A stretch of 64,000 bases of DNA. Source: Flavobacterium hercynium. Lineage in GTDB: Bacteria > Bacteroidota > Bacteroidia > Flavobacteriales > Flavobacteriaceae. The position numbers were made by a program, and so were the translations under genes. Location of the stretch: assembly GCF_002217285.1 (NCBI RefSeq), contig NZ_MUGW01000008.1, positions 37,030 to 101,029 on the forward strand, given 5' to 3'. Under the pieces are notes generated by a model. That model ran no database searches, had not been told where the DNA came from, and saw only the letters and a list, made by a program, of their open reading frames with translations. Positions 36,847 through 46,301 of this stretch are shown here, one piece after another. Every line of letters starts with the position of its first letter. Position 1 is the stretch's first letter.

Positions 36847-38691
36847 ATGAAACATTTTTATGTTTACTTCCTTTTATTTTCAATGTACCTTTCTTTTGGA
36901 CAGGTCAATCCAAACCAATACGATTATTTTGTGCAGTTTAATGGAAACCAGCTTTCAAAAAAAGTTAGTGTTGCAGATGTACTAAACCATCCGCTTATTA
37001 GCCAGTACAAACAAGGAAAGGCAAACCTTGATTTAGACGAATATATCGCTCTTTTTAAATGGGATCAGAAAGCAACCTTTCACGGAAGTTTCACCGATAG
37101 TCTTCCGTATTATCAGGTTACAATTCCCATAATTGGAAGACAAGCCTTTAAAAAGTTTATAATTGAAAAAGAAAAAAAGAAACTGAACACAGATTTAGTA
37201 GAGGTTTCGGCAATTCAGGATTTCGCTCAATATTCAGTTTACACACCAAAAGGTGAAAAAGCTTCATTTGCTTGGAATGAGAACTATCTGGTAATCTTTG
37301 AGTATACTAAGAAATTTAAAACATTTCCGTTGACATCTCAGGGATATGTTTCGGTAACAGAGCCTTATCAGGAATATGATGAGAAAATTAGCGAGCAAAA
37401 CGGAGTAATCAACCAAGAAAACGATGAGCAAAGTGATGTAATAATAGAAGAGGCACCACCACGATATAATACATCACCAGTTATTGATATTGATGAATAT
37501 GAAGGATCGCATGAAGAGTATAAGAAAGAACAGGCTGATTTTGATTATAGGCTTGCTGAAAAACAAAGACTTTATATAAAAGCATTGTTCGAAAATGGCT
37601 TTACAGTTCCATCTTCAAACAAGATAAATGCGACGGCAGACATTTCGTCTTGGGTCAATTACAGTTCCGTAATGTCTAGCTTAGGTTCAGCGTATAATGC
37701 ATTTTCGCAGTTTAGCGCGTATAATAAGTTTTTGCCAGTAGAAAAAAATATTGGTGATATGATAAGAGGAATTGGTCTTGATTTATATTTTGATAATGAT
37801 AACGCAAAAGTAGAAGAGGTAATTGAGTATTCTCCGGAAATGGCTGTAGCGATTCAGAAAATTACAGATAGAAAAATTAATAAAAATCTTTTTAACTATT
37901 TTCCTGCTGATAAGCCATTGGGCTATATGTCATATCATTTGAATACGAAAGCCGCCTTAGAAACTTTTCCGTCATTAACCGCTTCATTATTTCAGAATCC
38001 TAAATTAGTCAAAGAGGATATTCTATTAATTACAGATTTAATTTCGACCATTGTCGACGAACAAGCCACATCGACTCTTTTAGATGGAGATTTAGCCATG
38101 TTTGTTTACGGAACGAAAGAAGTTGAGGTTTTGACAAAAGCGTATGAATACGGAGATAATTATGAAGAAATAGAAACGGAGAAGAAAATCAAAAAAACAA
38201 TTCCGTTGTTTTCTGCGGCTTTTACCTCTACACATCCAACATTTGGAGATAAATTGATTCAATTAGGTGTTCGCAAAGGAATATTAATACAGCAAGGTGA
38301 ATATTACATGATTGCGAGAACAGAAGAGTATGGAACTATTTTTATTAAAAAAGATAAAGATGTTGTCGTTGTAACCAATACTTTCGATTACTTCAATGGA
38401 GGAAAAGGTTCTTTTGTAAGCGAAACAAAAAAAGCTTTGAAGAAAAATTACATGTCAGCAAAATTAAATCTGGCTGAATTGGCAACGATATACAAAAACG
38501 AAGGAAAGATGACAGGTGTCAAATCAGAAAAGATGGAAAGAGTAGCAAATCAGTTTAATGATGTTACAATTGAATCTCCTAAAAAACTGATTGATAATAA
38601 ATTGATTTTTGGCTTTAAGCTAAGTTCATCAAAATCAGATAAGAATATCATTTTACAAACCTTAGATTTGGTGCAAGAAGTAAGTAAATAA
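36847..38691 (+). CDS. Uncharacterised exported protein of 614 residues
   Basis: Signal peptide MKHFYVYFLLFSMYLSFGQ. The mature protein begins with NPNQYDYFVQFNGNQLSKKVSVADVL and contains an acidic low-complexity stretch around residues 175-240 (EYDEKISEQNGVINQEND, IDIDEYEGSHEEYKKEQ). The second half has YMSYHLNTKAALETFPSL and DGDLAMFVYGTKEVEV. It somewhat resembles the DUF4836 proteins of Bacteroidetes but I cannot confirm that. Ends before a hairpin shared with the convergent gene. Confidence 0.8.
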   Translation: MKHFYVYFLLFSMYLSFGQVNPNQYDYFVQFNGNQLSKKVSVADVLNHPLISQYKQGKANLDLDEYIALFKWDQKATFHGSFTDSLPYYQVTIPIIGRQAFKKFIIEKEKKKLNTDLVEVSAIQDFAQYSVYTPKGEKASFAWNENYLVIFEYTKKFKTFPLTSQGYVSVTEPYQEYDEKISEQNGVINQENDEQSDVIIEEAPPRYNTSPVIDIDEYEGSHEEYKKEQADFDYRLAEKQRLYIKALFENGFTVPSSNKINATADISSWVNYSSVMSSLGSAYNAFSQFSAYNKFLPVEKNIGDMIRGIGLDLYFDNDNAKVEEVIEYSPEMAVAIQKITDRKINKNLFNYFPADKPLGYMSYHLNTKAALETFPSLTASLFQNPKLVKEDILLITDLISTIVDEQATSTLLDGDLAMFVYGTKEVEVLTKAYEYGDNYEEIETEKKIKKTIPLFSAAFTSTHPTFGDKLIQLGVRKGILIQQGEYYMIARTEEYGTIFIKKDKDVVVVTNTFDYFNGGKGSFVSETKKALKKNYMSAKLNLAELATIYKNEGKMTGVKSEKMERVANQFNDVTIESPKKLIDNKLIFGFKLSSSKSDKNIILQTLDLVQEVSK

Positions 38692-38705
38692 TATAATAGT
38701 TGATC

Positions 38706-38752
38706 AAAAAAAATGCTCAGTATGAATTCAATTTCTTACGGGGCATTTTTTT
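38706..38752. terminator. Bidirectional terminator between convergent genes
   Basis: AAAAAAATGCTC (38707-38718) pairs with GGGCATTTTTTT (38741-38752) with one G-U wobble; A run and T run flank both sides. Confidence 0.7.
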
Positions 38753-38756
38753 ATAG

Positions 38757-39692
38757 TTATAGACCTGTTTTTTCATGAATCTTTTCATAAACTTTTTTGA
38801 CTTTTTTGGGAGCATCAAAGCGATAACCAATTGTAAAAATAAAGCTGGATAAAGTATCATCAAGTCTGGTTTGGGCAGCATCACTTTGAAAAAAACTAAC
38901 TACATTAGTGTTTGCAAAGACAAAGAAATCGTCTTTATTGTAACCGAGTTTAAAATTAAAATCAAATTGGTACAGACCATACACTTTTTCATCAATCATA
39001 TTAATTCCTGCGCCAAATCCAATTCCGGAACCTATTATAAAACGGTTACTAATTACGAAATTATAACAATAGGTTGGCGCTAATGATAAAAAATACATAT
39101 TTCCATCTGAAAAATCCAAATCCGAATTGAAAGTAAGATTTGTATAATAGAAGGATAGTTTTGGAACAAAACTACCGGCACTTTTTCGTTGCCATGCATT
39201 TTGGCTAGTCAGTGTTTTGTACGAAAAATTGTCATTAAAAATATAAGATGTTGTGGTTCCAATTTTAGTAGTACGCATATCCGGAAGAGGAAGGCTAAGT
39301 CCTTTTTCGCTAATATAAAACCCTTTTTGATTAATAAAAGTAAAGGACTGTGCCCATTTTTTTAAAAATAGCGTGTAGTTGAAACTGAGTAATTTTGCGT
39401 TTCTACTTTCTTTGTTTCCCGGAAAAAAATCTGGTGCAAAGCTCAAACTCAGATTAAGAAACTGATAACTTAAACTAACACCTAACTGTGATTTGTAATC
39501 GGGCTCAATACTAACAGTTCTAAAATTGGCTTCTTTGCCCGATAGAATATCAAAACGATTGGCTGTTTCTAACTGGTAAAGGCTGGCTATCACTTTATCA
39601 TCATAGTCTATAATATTAGAAATAGAATCATTTTGAGCGAAACAATTCCAAGTACTTACAAGGAGAAATAAAATAATTAGTCTTAGATTCAT
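38757..39692 (-). CDS. DUF4421-like outer-membrane-associated protein
   Basis: 311 residues. Signal peptide MNLRLIILFLLVSTWNCFAQ. The mature sequence alternates aromatic amphipathic strands (LGVSLSYQFLNLSLSFAP, FVISNRFIIGSGIGFGAG, SSFIFTIGYRFD), as in small beta-barrels, and resembles DUF4421. The C-terminal tail is basic (APKKVKKVYEKIHEKTGL). Function unknown. Not obviously in an operon with hemF, from which it is separated by ~120 bp. Confidence 0.75.
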   Translation of the reverse strand: MNLRLIILFLLVSTWNCFAQNDSISNIIDYDDKVIASLYQLETANRFDILSGKEANFRTVSIEPDYKSQLGVSLSYQFLNLSLSFAPDFFPGNKESRNAKLLSFNYTLFLKKWAQSFTFINQKGFYISEKGLSLPLPDMRTTKIGTTTSYIFNDNFSYKTLTSQNAWQRKSAGSFVPKLSFYYTNLTFNSDLDFSDGNMYFLSLAPTYCYNFVISNRFIIGSGIGFGAGINMIDEKVYGLYQFDFNFKLGYNKDDFFVFANTNVVSFFQSDAAQTRLDDTLSSFIFTIGYRFDAPKKVKKVYEKIHEKTGL

Positions 39693-39814
39693 TTTTACAT
39701 GCTTTTTTTAATGTAATTTATTTTAACTGTGTAATAATCACCAATTTGATGAAAATTACAGAGAATAAAATTACAAAAAAGCTAAAACTAATTCTGATAG
39801 ATTAGGGTAATATA

Positions 39815-40717
39815 TTAGACCCAATCGACCGGTTCTTGTAGTACTTTTATTATTTTTTCCTCTTTACTGCCTTCTTCAGGCTGATGATCGTATACCCACT
39901 GCACGTGTGGAGGCAAACTCATTAAAATACTTTCAATACGACCATTGGTTTTTAATCCAAATAAAGTGCCTTTGTCATGAACCAGATTAAATTCTACATA
40001 ACGGCCACGACGAATTTCCTGCCATGTTCTGTTAGCATCCGTATATTCTAAGTTTTTTCGTTTTTCTACAATAGGAACATAAGCTTCTAAGAAACTATCA
40101 CCAACTTCCGTTACAAAGTTGTACCAGTCCTCCATATCCATTGTTTCATTTGCTTTGCAGTAATCAAAAAACAAACCGCCAATTCCGCGAGCTTCATTTC
40201 GGTGTGCATTCCAGAAATAAGTATCACATTGGTTTTTGTATTTCGAATAAAAATCAGGATTATGCTTATCACAAGCCGTCTTACAAGTCTGATGAAAATG
40301 TACTGCATCCTCTTCAAACAAATAGTAAGGTGTTAAATCTTGTCCACCGCCAAACCATTGCTCGATAACTTTTCCGTTTTCGTCATACATTTCAAAATAA
40401 CGCCAATTTGCATGAACAGTAGGAACCATTGGGTTTTTAGGATGCAATACCAAACTTAGTCCACAGGCAAAAAAATCAGCTTCGGCAACGCCAAACATTT
40501 TCTGCATCGCTTCCGGCAGTTTACCATGAACACCAGAGATGTTTACACCGCCTTTTTCGAATACATTTCCGTTTTCAATAACACGAGTTCTTCCTCCACC
40601 GCCTTCAGGACGTTCCCAAAGATCTTCGCGAAATTTTGCAGCTCCGTCAACAGTCTCTAATCCAGCACAAATCTGGTCTTGTAATTTTTGTATGTATGCG
40701 TAAAATTTATCTTTCAT
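39815..40717 (-). CDS. hemF: Oxygen-dependent coproporphyrinogen III oxidase
   Basis: 300 residues. Oxidatively decarboxylates coproporphyrinogen III to protoporphyrinogen IX with O2. Conserved blocks are ERPEGGGGRTRVIENG, PTVHANWRYFE, WFGGGQDLTPYY and RGIGGLFFDY, then GRYVEFNLVHDKGTLFGL. Use of the O2-dependent enzyme fits an aerobe. It is last in a minus-strand run beginning with hemE, separated by three small non-heme genes; a 6-bp gap follows the preceding lipoprotein gene. Confidence 0.97.
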   Translation of the reverse strand: MKDKFYAYIQKLQDQICAGLETVDGAAKFREDLWERPEGGGGRTRVIENGNVFEKGGVNISGVHGKLPEAMQKMFGVAEADFFACGLSLVLHPKNPMVPTVHANWRYFEMYDENGKVIEQWFGGGQDLTPYYLFEEDAVHFHQTCKTACDKHNPDFYSKYKNQCDTYFWNAHRNEARGIGGLFFDYCKANETMDMEDWYNFVTEVGDSFLEAYVPIVEKRKNLEYTDANRTWQEIRRGRYVEFNLVHDKGTLFGLKTNGRIESILMSLPPHVQWVYDHQPEEGSKEEKIIKVLQEPVDWV

Positions 40718-40723
40718 GCTAGA

Positions 40724-41137
40724 TTAATTTTTATATTTAAAATTCTTTCCACCATCTTGAATTTCAATCTTTGATATTTCATTGTATGGAATCTTTGTAA
40801 TCATTTTTGGAAGAAATCTTGATTTATGACCAATTAAAGTGTCATTTATAAATTTTATACTATCAAAGTAAAAATGTTTTCGCTTTCCATTATTTAAAGT
40901 GACACGCATTTCTAAAGATGGTTTGTTTTCTAGTATCTGTGTATTGCCCTCTTTATCTTTTACTTTTAATGTTTTGATTTGAAAACCGTTATAATGAATT
41001 GGGCCAGTTATAGCAGATGTAGATTGATCATATTCAATATTTTCAAATTGTTGTTTAAAATTTTCAGGATTGATAGTATAGGTTTTACAAGAAAATAGAC
41101 TCAAGCAAAAAGTAAGCATAAGGATTTTATCTTTCAT
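40724..41137 (-). CDS. Uncharacterised small lipoprotein
   Basis: 137 residues from the ATG at 41137, which overlaps the upstream acetyltransferase stop by 11 bp. Signal MKDKILMLTFCLSLFSCKTY with lipobox SLFSC (Cys17). The rest is beta-rich (YNGFQIKTLKVKDKEGN, HKSRFLPKMITKIPYNEISKIEI). No family recognised. The overlap and the 6-bp gap to hemF put it in the same transcript. Confidence 0.75.
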   Translation of the reverse strand: MKDKILMLTFCLSLFSCKTYTINPENFKQQFENIEYDQSTSAITGPIHYNGFQIKTLKVKDKEGNTQILENKPSLEMRVTLNNGKRKHFYFDSIKFINDTLIGHKSRFLPKMITKIPYNEISKIEIQDGGKNFKYKN

Positions 41138-41678
41138 GAGTAATGTATTCTGATTTGAGTAATCCAAAGTAAACGATGTCTTCTAATGTGCCTTCGCTGC
41201 TTTTAAATTCTTCGCGTAATATTCCTTCTTGTTTAAAATGATGTTTTAATGCAACTTGCTGACTTGCGATATTAATTTTTGAAGTACAGATAAAAACTTT
41301 GTTCATTTTTAGCGTATGGAAACAAAAGGCTAACGTTTCGGATACAATTTTAGATGTAATTCCTTTTCCCTCAAAATCTTTGTCAATAAAATAACCCAAC
41401 TCACATTTTGAAATTCTGTTATCGATGCTTTTTACACATAGATATCCAATTAAGGCATTCGTTTTTGTATTGCGGGCATAAAAAAAGTAACCTTCTTTAT
41501 TATTTTCTTTATCCTGATTTACAGCAATAAAGTGTTTTGTTTTATCAAAATCGGAACAGTTCGCTAAAGTAACAGGAAATGTTTTCTCTATATGAGCTCT
41601 ATTCTTGTCGATAAGCTTATAAAACTCTTCTGGAAGTATGCTATCAATCGTTTCTATTTTTAGATCAGTAAAGTACAT
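41127..41678 (-). CDS. GNAT acetyltransferase of the RimJ/RimL type
   Basis: 183 residues. The GNAT core is visible as IGYLCVKSIDNRISKCELGYFIDKDFEGKGITSKIV (given here by its key parts: ELGYFID, then the acetyl-CoA loop EGKGITSK), followed by MNKVFICTSKINIASQQVAL and HFKQEGILREEF. RimL-like enzymes acetylate N-terminal amines of ribosomal proteins or other small targets; the substrate is not predictable. It sits within the hem transcript between unrelated small genes. Confidence 0.85.
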   Translation of the reverse strand: MYFTDLKIETIDSILPEEFYKLIDKNRAHIEKTFPVTLANCSDFDKTKHFIAVNQDKENNKEGYFFYARNTKTNALIGYLCVKSIDNRISKCELGYFIDKDFEGKGITSKIVSETLAFCFHTLKMNKVFICTSKINIASQQVALKHHFKQEGILREEFKSSEGTLEDIVYFGLLKSEYITHER

Positions 41679-41681
41679 TGC

Positions 41682-42059
41682 TTATTTGCTTTTAGCCGAA
41701 GCAATTTTAGTATTGATTCCAAACGAAAAAACTTTGCTTTCCTGTTGGATATATTGGTAAATGGCAAGTGCCTTTCCTATAAAATTAAATTGTTTTTCTT
41801 GCGATAAGCCCATTAAAATATCAGCAAATTGTTCTTGTTGATTCCAGTCAAGATGACATCGCTGTAACAAAATGATCAATTCCTCTTCCGGTATTTCAAT
41901 TGTTCTTTGTAAACTCAGACCAAAAGCTTTGAGTTGTTCGTCAATAAGACTGGTATCTTCTACGTTCCAGAATCTAGGTACAAAAATAAGAGCGTGCAAA
42001 GTGCGTAGCGTATTCTCTATCCTGATGCTTTCTTCGTCTCTTAGTCCTTTGTTTAACAT
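41682..42059 (-). CDS. Conserved hypothetical protein, 125 residues
   Basis: The ATG at 42059 is preferred; the in-frame TTG at 42080 falls inside a palindromic intergenic element. The protein is helical and soluble, with no signal: NTLRTLHALIFVPRFWNVED, then ELIILLQRCHLDWNQQEQFADILMGL and IGKALAIYQYIQQES. The family is not recognised. It lies 3 bp before the acetyltransferase gene and ~60 bp after hemE. Confidence 0.65.
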   Translation of the reverse strand: MLNKGLRDEESIRIENTLRTLHALIFVPRFWNVEDTSLIDEQLKAFGLSLQRTIEIPEEELIILLQRCHLDWNQQEQFADILMGLSQEKQFNFIGKALAIYQYIQQESKVFSFGINTKIASAKSK

Positions 42060-42072
42060 TCTTATTTGTTTT

Positions 42073-42101
42073 TTCGGCAAGGTTTTTAAAACCTCGCCGA
42101 A
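42073..42101. repeat. Palindromic intergenic element (AGGTTTT core)
   Basis: TTCGGCAAGGTTTT (42073-42086), one T, AAAACCTCGCCGAA (42088-42101): 14-bp arms with one mismatch. The core AGGTTT/AAACCT recurs in the palindrome at 57610-57636. Confidence 0.75.
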
Positions 42102-42122
42102 TATTTAATTAGTTACAAAATA

Positions 42123-43148
42123 CTATTGTCCGTATTCCTTCACTGCGTCAATAAACGCCTTAGCGTGATCAACAGGAATATTTGGTAAAATACCGTGGCC
42201 TAAATTTACAACATATTTATCTTTTCCGAATTCATCGATCATTTCATGAACCATTTTCTTGATCGTTGGAATTGGAGAAAGTAATCTTGACGGGTCGAAA
42301 TTTCCTTGTAATGTTATGTTTCCACCAGATAAGTAACGCGCATTTCTTGCTGAACAAGTCCAGTCTACACCAAGTGCAGAAGCTCTACTTTTACCCATTT
42401 CGCCAAGAGCAAACCAACATCCTTTTCCGAAAACGATAACCGGAGCATGATCCGCTAAAGCTTCAACGATCTGGTTGATATATTTCCATGAAAATTCCTG
42501 ATAGTCTACAGGAGAAAGCATTCCTCCCCAAGAATCAAAAATCTGAACAGCATCAACACCTGCTTTTACTTTTTCTTTTAAATATAAAATGGTGGTATCT
42601 GTGATTTTTTGTAATAATGTATGAGCTGCTGCAGGATTAGAAAAACAAAATCCTTTGGCAGTATCAAAACTTTTAGAACCTTTTCCTTCTACAGCGTAAC
42701 AGAAAATAGTCCATGGCGAACCGGCGAAACCAATTAAAGGTACTTCGTCGTTTAGCATTTCTTTCGTTAATTTAATAGCATCCATTACATAACCAAGACT
42801 CTCCTGAATGTCCGGTACATAAACACGGTGCACATCTGCCATTGAACGAATTGGATTTGGTAAAAAAGGACCAAAATTTTCTTTCATCAATACTTCGATT
42901 CCCATTGCCTGAGGAACAACTAAGATATCCGAGAATAAAATAGCAGCATCAGGAGCAATTCTGCGAATAGGCTGAACCGTAATCTCTGCAGCCAATTCCG
43001 GAGTCTGGCAACGTGTAAAGAAGTCATACTTATCGCGAAGCGCAATAAATTCAGGTAAATATCTTCCAGCCTGACGCATCATCCATACTGGTGGACGTTG
43101 TACAGTTTCTCCTTTTAATGCTTTTAAAAATAGATCGTTTTTTAACAT
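42123..43148 (-). CDS. hemE: Uroporphyrinogen III decarboxylase
   Basis: 341 residues, normal length. Removes four acetate carboxyls from uroporphyrinogen III to give coproporphyrinogen III. Signatures are [17 protein letters not shown] near the N-terminus, [20 protein letters not shown] and QIFDSWGG, then [14 protein letters not shown]. Member of the minus-strand heme gene run, after hemD with a 179-bp spacer rich in repeated words. Confidence 0.98.
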   Translation of the reverse strand: MLKNDLFLKALKGETVQRPPVWMMRQAGRYLPEFIALRDKYDFFTRCQTPELAAEITVQPIRRIAPDAAILFSDILVVPQAMGIEVLMKENFGPFLPNPIRSMADVHRVYVPDIQESLGYVMDAIKLTKEMLNDEVPLIGFAGSPWTIFCYAVEGKGSKSFDTAKGFCFSNPAAAHTLLQKITDTTILYLKEKVKAGVDAVQIFDSWGGMLSPVDYQEFSWKYINQIVEALADHAPVIVFGKGCWFALGEMGKSRASALGVDWTCSARNARYLSGGNITLQGNFDPSRLLSPIPTIKKMVHEMIDEFGKDKYVVNLGHGILPNIPVDHAKAFIDAVKEYGQ

Positions 43149-43327
43149 TGTTTTTTATTGCTTTAGGCTTTCAGTTTTTAGACTTTCAGCGTGTTCGTGT
43201 TTTTTATTTTTTGCCATAGGCAATAAGCTTTAGGCTCTAGGCTTTTTTAGTTTGTTGCTATAAGCTTAGGTAATAAGCGATATTTATTTTGCTAAAGGCA
43301 TAAAGCCTACTGCTTAAAGCTTATAGC
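43149..43327. repeat. Intergenic word repeats between hemD and hemE
   Basis: Low-complexity spacer made of variations on GCTTTAGGCT, AAAGCCTACTGC and AAGCTTATAGC. Similar words occur upstream of hemH (47993-48027). No coding potential seen. Confidence 0.6.
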
Positions 43328-44002
43328 CTACTGCTTATAGCCAAATTCAGTGATTACATCCTCGATTACGTCTTCAACCGTTGGTTGATCAGCAATAATG
43401 ATGTTTTTTGTGATTTTATGTAAAGCTTCTGCTGTGGTTTCACCAATACAAAAGCAAGTTTCTTTCTTTATGGTATTCTCTTTCAAATAACTTTCAACTC
43501 CGGAAGGACTAAAAAATAAAATACCGTCTGCGGCGGTACTTATTTTTTGAGGTTTTAATGAAGTATCATAAACCTGAATCTCATTCATTTTTACCTCAGC
43601 ATCCTGCAATGCTTTTGGTAGTGTTTCTCTTCGAAGATTTCCGCTAAAAAACGTATAGCTTTCGTTGCGGTAGATCAAAGTAATGATTTCGGCTAAGTCG
43701 GCAGCATAACCCGTGTAAGCTACCACGTTGAATCCGTTTTCTGATAAAAGAATTTTTGTTTTTAAACCAACACAAAATACATTTTTGCTTTTTAGTTTTT
43801 CTGAATTTGGATTTGATAAAACACTGTGAACAGCATTTTGACTCGTAAAAATCAAATTGTCGTTGAGGTCTTTTAATTCAAAAGGTTTGTTGTGGGTTTC
43901 AATGAAATCAGCTTCGATTACACCAATATTTGATTTCAGTAATTCTTGTTTCTGAATAGCAGAAAGCTTCTTTGTTGCGATTATTTGAATTGATTTTGCC
44001 AT
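43328..44002 (-). CDS. hemD: Uroporphyrinogen-III synthase
   Basis: 224 residues; HemD is poorly conserved but the family pattern is present: LIFTSQNAVHSVL, FCVGLKTKILLSENGF, FFSGNLRRETLPKAL and GILFFSPSGVESYL, then CFCIGETTAEAL. It closes and inverts ring D of hydroxymethylbilane to uroporphyrinogen III. The start codon immediately follows the hemC stop, consistent with a hemC-hemD operon. Confidence 0.92.
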   Translation of the reverse strand: MAKSIQIIATKKLSAIQKQELLKSNIGVIEADFIETHNKPFELKDLNDNLIFTSQNAVHSVLSNPNSEKLKSKNVFCVGLKTKILLSENGFNVVAYTGYAADLAEIITLIYRNESYTFFSGNLRRETLPKALQDAEVKMNEIQVYDTSLKPQKISTAADGILFFSPSGVESYLKENTIKKETCFCIGETTAEALHKITKNIIIADQPTVEDVIEDVITEFGYKQ

Positions 44003-44929
44003 TTACTTTTTTAAAGATTCTTTAATAGATTGCATTAATTCTGTTCCACCGGAATTTAAAATTTCCTGTGCAGCAAAGAATCCCAGCTTTTTCCATTCTT
44101 CAATGGCAACCGTTTTGTCAATCTCCAATTTTTGTTTTCCGTCGACAGAAAGCAAAACACCTTTAAAGTGCAAAGTATCTTCGTTTTCGTTGTAGCGAAC
44201 CAAAGCACCGATAGGAGCAGTACAGCCACCTTCGAGTGTTCTTAAAAACTGACGTTCGATATAAGTGCAAATTTCAGTTTCAATATCATTTAATTGAGAA
44301 AGGGCATCAAGAGTATAATTGTCATTCTCCATTGCCACAACCATCATTGCGCCTTGAGCTGGTGCAGGCACCATCCAATCTAAATTAATATAATTTTCTG
44401 GTTTCAGGTTAATGCGCTCCAATCCTGCAGCAGCAAAAACAGCTCCGTCCCAATTATTGTCTTGTAATTTTTGCATACGGGTGTTTACGTTTCCACGTAA
44501 ATCAACTACAGTATGATTAGGATATTTATTAAACCATTGCGCTTGTCGGCGTAAGCTTCCTGTAGCAATAGTACTTGGGTTATTTGCAAAATCCGGATTT
44601 CCTTTGTGTACCAAAATATCAAGAACATTAGCTCTTTCTAAAACAGCAGCCTGAACAATACCTTTAGGTAAAGCAGTTGGTACATCTTTCATAGAATGAA
44701 CAGCAATATCAATATCACCATTGATCATCGCAATATCTAAAGTTTTAGTAAAAATTCCCGTAATTCCCAGTTCGTAAAGTGGTTTGTCAAGAATAATATC
44801 ACCTTGAGATTTTACAGCAACAATTGAAGTTTTATAACCTAAATCGTTTAGCTTTTTTTCTACAGTATGTGCTTGCCAAAGTGCTAATTCGCTATCGCGT
44901 GTTCCTATTCTTATTGTCTTTTCTGCCAT
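44003..44929 (-). CDS. hemC: Hydroxymethylbilane synthase (porphobilinogen deaminase)
   Basis: 308 residues from the ATG at 44929; the in-frame TTG at 44947 is less likely since MAEKTIRIGTRDSELALWQA is the family N-terminus. Polymerises four porphobilinogens. Visible are VHSMKDVPTALP, TGSLRRQAQW, VDLRGNVNTRMQKL and the cofactor Cys in EGGCTAPIGA, which holds dipyrromethane. Preceded by an intergenic 17-bp inverted repeat. Confidence 0.97.
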   Translation of the reverse strand: MAEKTIRIGTRDSELALWQAHTVEKKLNDLGYKTSIVAVKSQGDIILDKPLYELGITGIFTKTLDIAMINGDIDIAVHSMKDVPTALPKGIVQAAVLERANVLDILVHKGNPDFANNPSTIATGSLRRQAQWFNKYPNHTVVDLRGNVNTRMQKLQDNNWDGAVFAAAGLERINLKPENYINLDWMVPAPAQGAMMVVAMENDNYTLDALSQLNDIETEICTYIERQFLRTLEGGCTAPIGALVRYNENEDTLHFKGVLLSVDGKQKLEIDKTVAIEEWKKLGFFAAQEILNSGGTELMQSIKESLKK

Positions 44930-44965
44930 TTTTGTTTTTAAAACCAAGGTTTTTTTATTTTTCTC

Positions 44966-45044
44966 ACCATTAAGATATTAAGTATCATTAAGGTTTGTGC
45001 ATGTTTTTTACTATTAAGCTTAATTAGCTTAATATCTTAATGGT
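44966..45044. repeat. 17-bp perfect inverted repeat between hemA and hemC
   Basis: ACCATTAAGATATTAAG (44966-44982) and CTTAATATCTTAATGGT (45028-45044) are exact reverse complements, spaced by 45 bp that contain more TTAAG/CTTAA words. It could fold into a stem in the hemA-hemC transcript; there is no T run, so not a standard terminator. Confidence 0.7.
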
Positions 45045-45050
45045 AAAAAA

Positions 45051-46301
45051 CTAAGATGCTTTTATTTTGAAGACTTTTTCAATCCATTCAATACTTTCAT
45101 CTACCATGGTGTCATCATCTTTAAGGTGATTCGCAAAATGAGTAGTAATTTTTTGAATGATTCTGTTGCTGATGATTTCAGCTTGTTCTTCATTAAAATC
45201 GGCAATTTTTCTGCTTTGAAAATTCAATTCAGACGTTTTAATAGCGTTAAGCTTGTCTTTTAAAGCATTAATAGTAGGTGCAAATTTGCGGCCCTTTGTC
45301 CAGGTGATGAATTCCTCCTTAACTTCTTCTATAATTGCTTCAGCTGCCGGAATGTGTAGTTTTCTGTTTTCCAATGTTTCATCTGTCAATTGTGACAAGT
45401 AATCCATGTGAATTAAAGTAACACCTTCTAATTCCTCAACATTTTCATTAACGTTTTTAGGAATAGATAAATCTAAAATCAATAAAGGTTTCTTTAGATT
45501 TAAGATTGCTTTGTCTACCGTTGGGTTTTGAGCACCTGTGGCAACAACAACAACATCAGCTTTTTGAAGTTCTAAATGAAGTTCTGAATAATCTTTAACA
45601 ATCAGATTTAGTTTTCCGGCTAATTTCTCCGCTTTGTCCTTCGTTCTGTTTATTAAAGTAATATGTTCGTTTTTGGTATGTTTTACAAGATTTTCGCAAG
45701 TATTTCTTCCAATCTTTCCGGTTCCAAAAAGTAAAATGTTTTTATTACTAATGTCTTCAACATTCTTAAGGATGTATTGTACAGATGCAAAAGAAACGGA
45801 AGTAGCGCCTGAGCTGATTTCTGTTTCATTCTTAATCTTCTTGCTTGCCTGAATAACGGCATTGACCAATCTCTCTAAAAAAGTATTGGCTAAACCTAAT
45901 GACTTAGAATGGGTAAAACTTGTTTTGATTTGAGAGATAATCTCGAAGTCACCAAGAATCTGACTGTCTAATCCTGTTCCTACGCGAAACATGTGATTAA
46001 TAGCTTCTTGATTTTTATATACAAAACCTACTTTCTGAAAAGCATCGACAGTACCGTTGCTGTTATCACAAATAAGTTTTATTAATTGAAATGGGTGCTC
46101 GGCAAAACCATAGATTTCGGTTCTGTTGCAAGTCGAAGTGACAATTAAACTTTCTATTCCTTCCGTTTTAGCCTGTTCCAGCAAACGCGTTTTAGCAATC
46201 GCATCCAAACTAAATTGACCTCTAACCTCAGCATCAGCTTTCTTATAACTTAATCCAACTGAATAAAAATATAGGTGTTTCGGTACATTAATGTTTTCCA
46301 T
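45051..46301 (-). CDS. hemA: Glutamyl-tRNA reductase
   Basis: 416 residues from the ATG at 46301; the longer frame to 46364 adds a hydrophobic leader not expected for this cytoplasmic enzyme. Reduces glutamyl-tRNA to glutamate-1-semialdehyde, the first committed step of C5 heme synthesis. The catalytic Cys is in TSTCNRTEIYG; the N-terminus has SVGLSYKKADAEVRG, the NADPH fold has LFGTGKIGRNTCENL, and a C-terminal dimerisation helix follows. hemL, needed for the next step, is not in the window. Confidence 0.97.
   Translation of the reverse strand: MENINVPKHLYFYSVGLSYKKADAEVRGQFSLDAIAKTRLLEQAKTEGIESLIVTSTCNRTEIYGFAEHPFQLIKLICDNSNGTVDAFQKVGFVYKNQEAINHMFRVGTGLDSQILGDFEIISQIKTSFTHSKSLGLANTFLERLVNAVIQASKKIKNETEISSGATSVSFASVQYILKNVEDISNKNILLFGTGKIGRNTCENLVKHTKNEHITLINRTKDKAEKLAGKLNLIVKDYSELHLELQKADVVVVATGAQNPTVDKAILNLKKPLLILDLSIPKNVNENVEELEGVTLIHMDYLSQLTDETLENRKLHIPAAEAIIEEVKEEFITWTKGRKFAPTINALKDKLNAIKTSELNFQSRKIADFNEEQAEIISNRIIQKITTHFANHLKDDDTMVDESIEWIEKVFKIKAS

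Noticed and set aside
43149..43327. CRISPR array or small RNA gene between hemD and hemE
   Set aside because: The repeats are irregular words without constant spacer length, and no cas gene is near.
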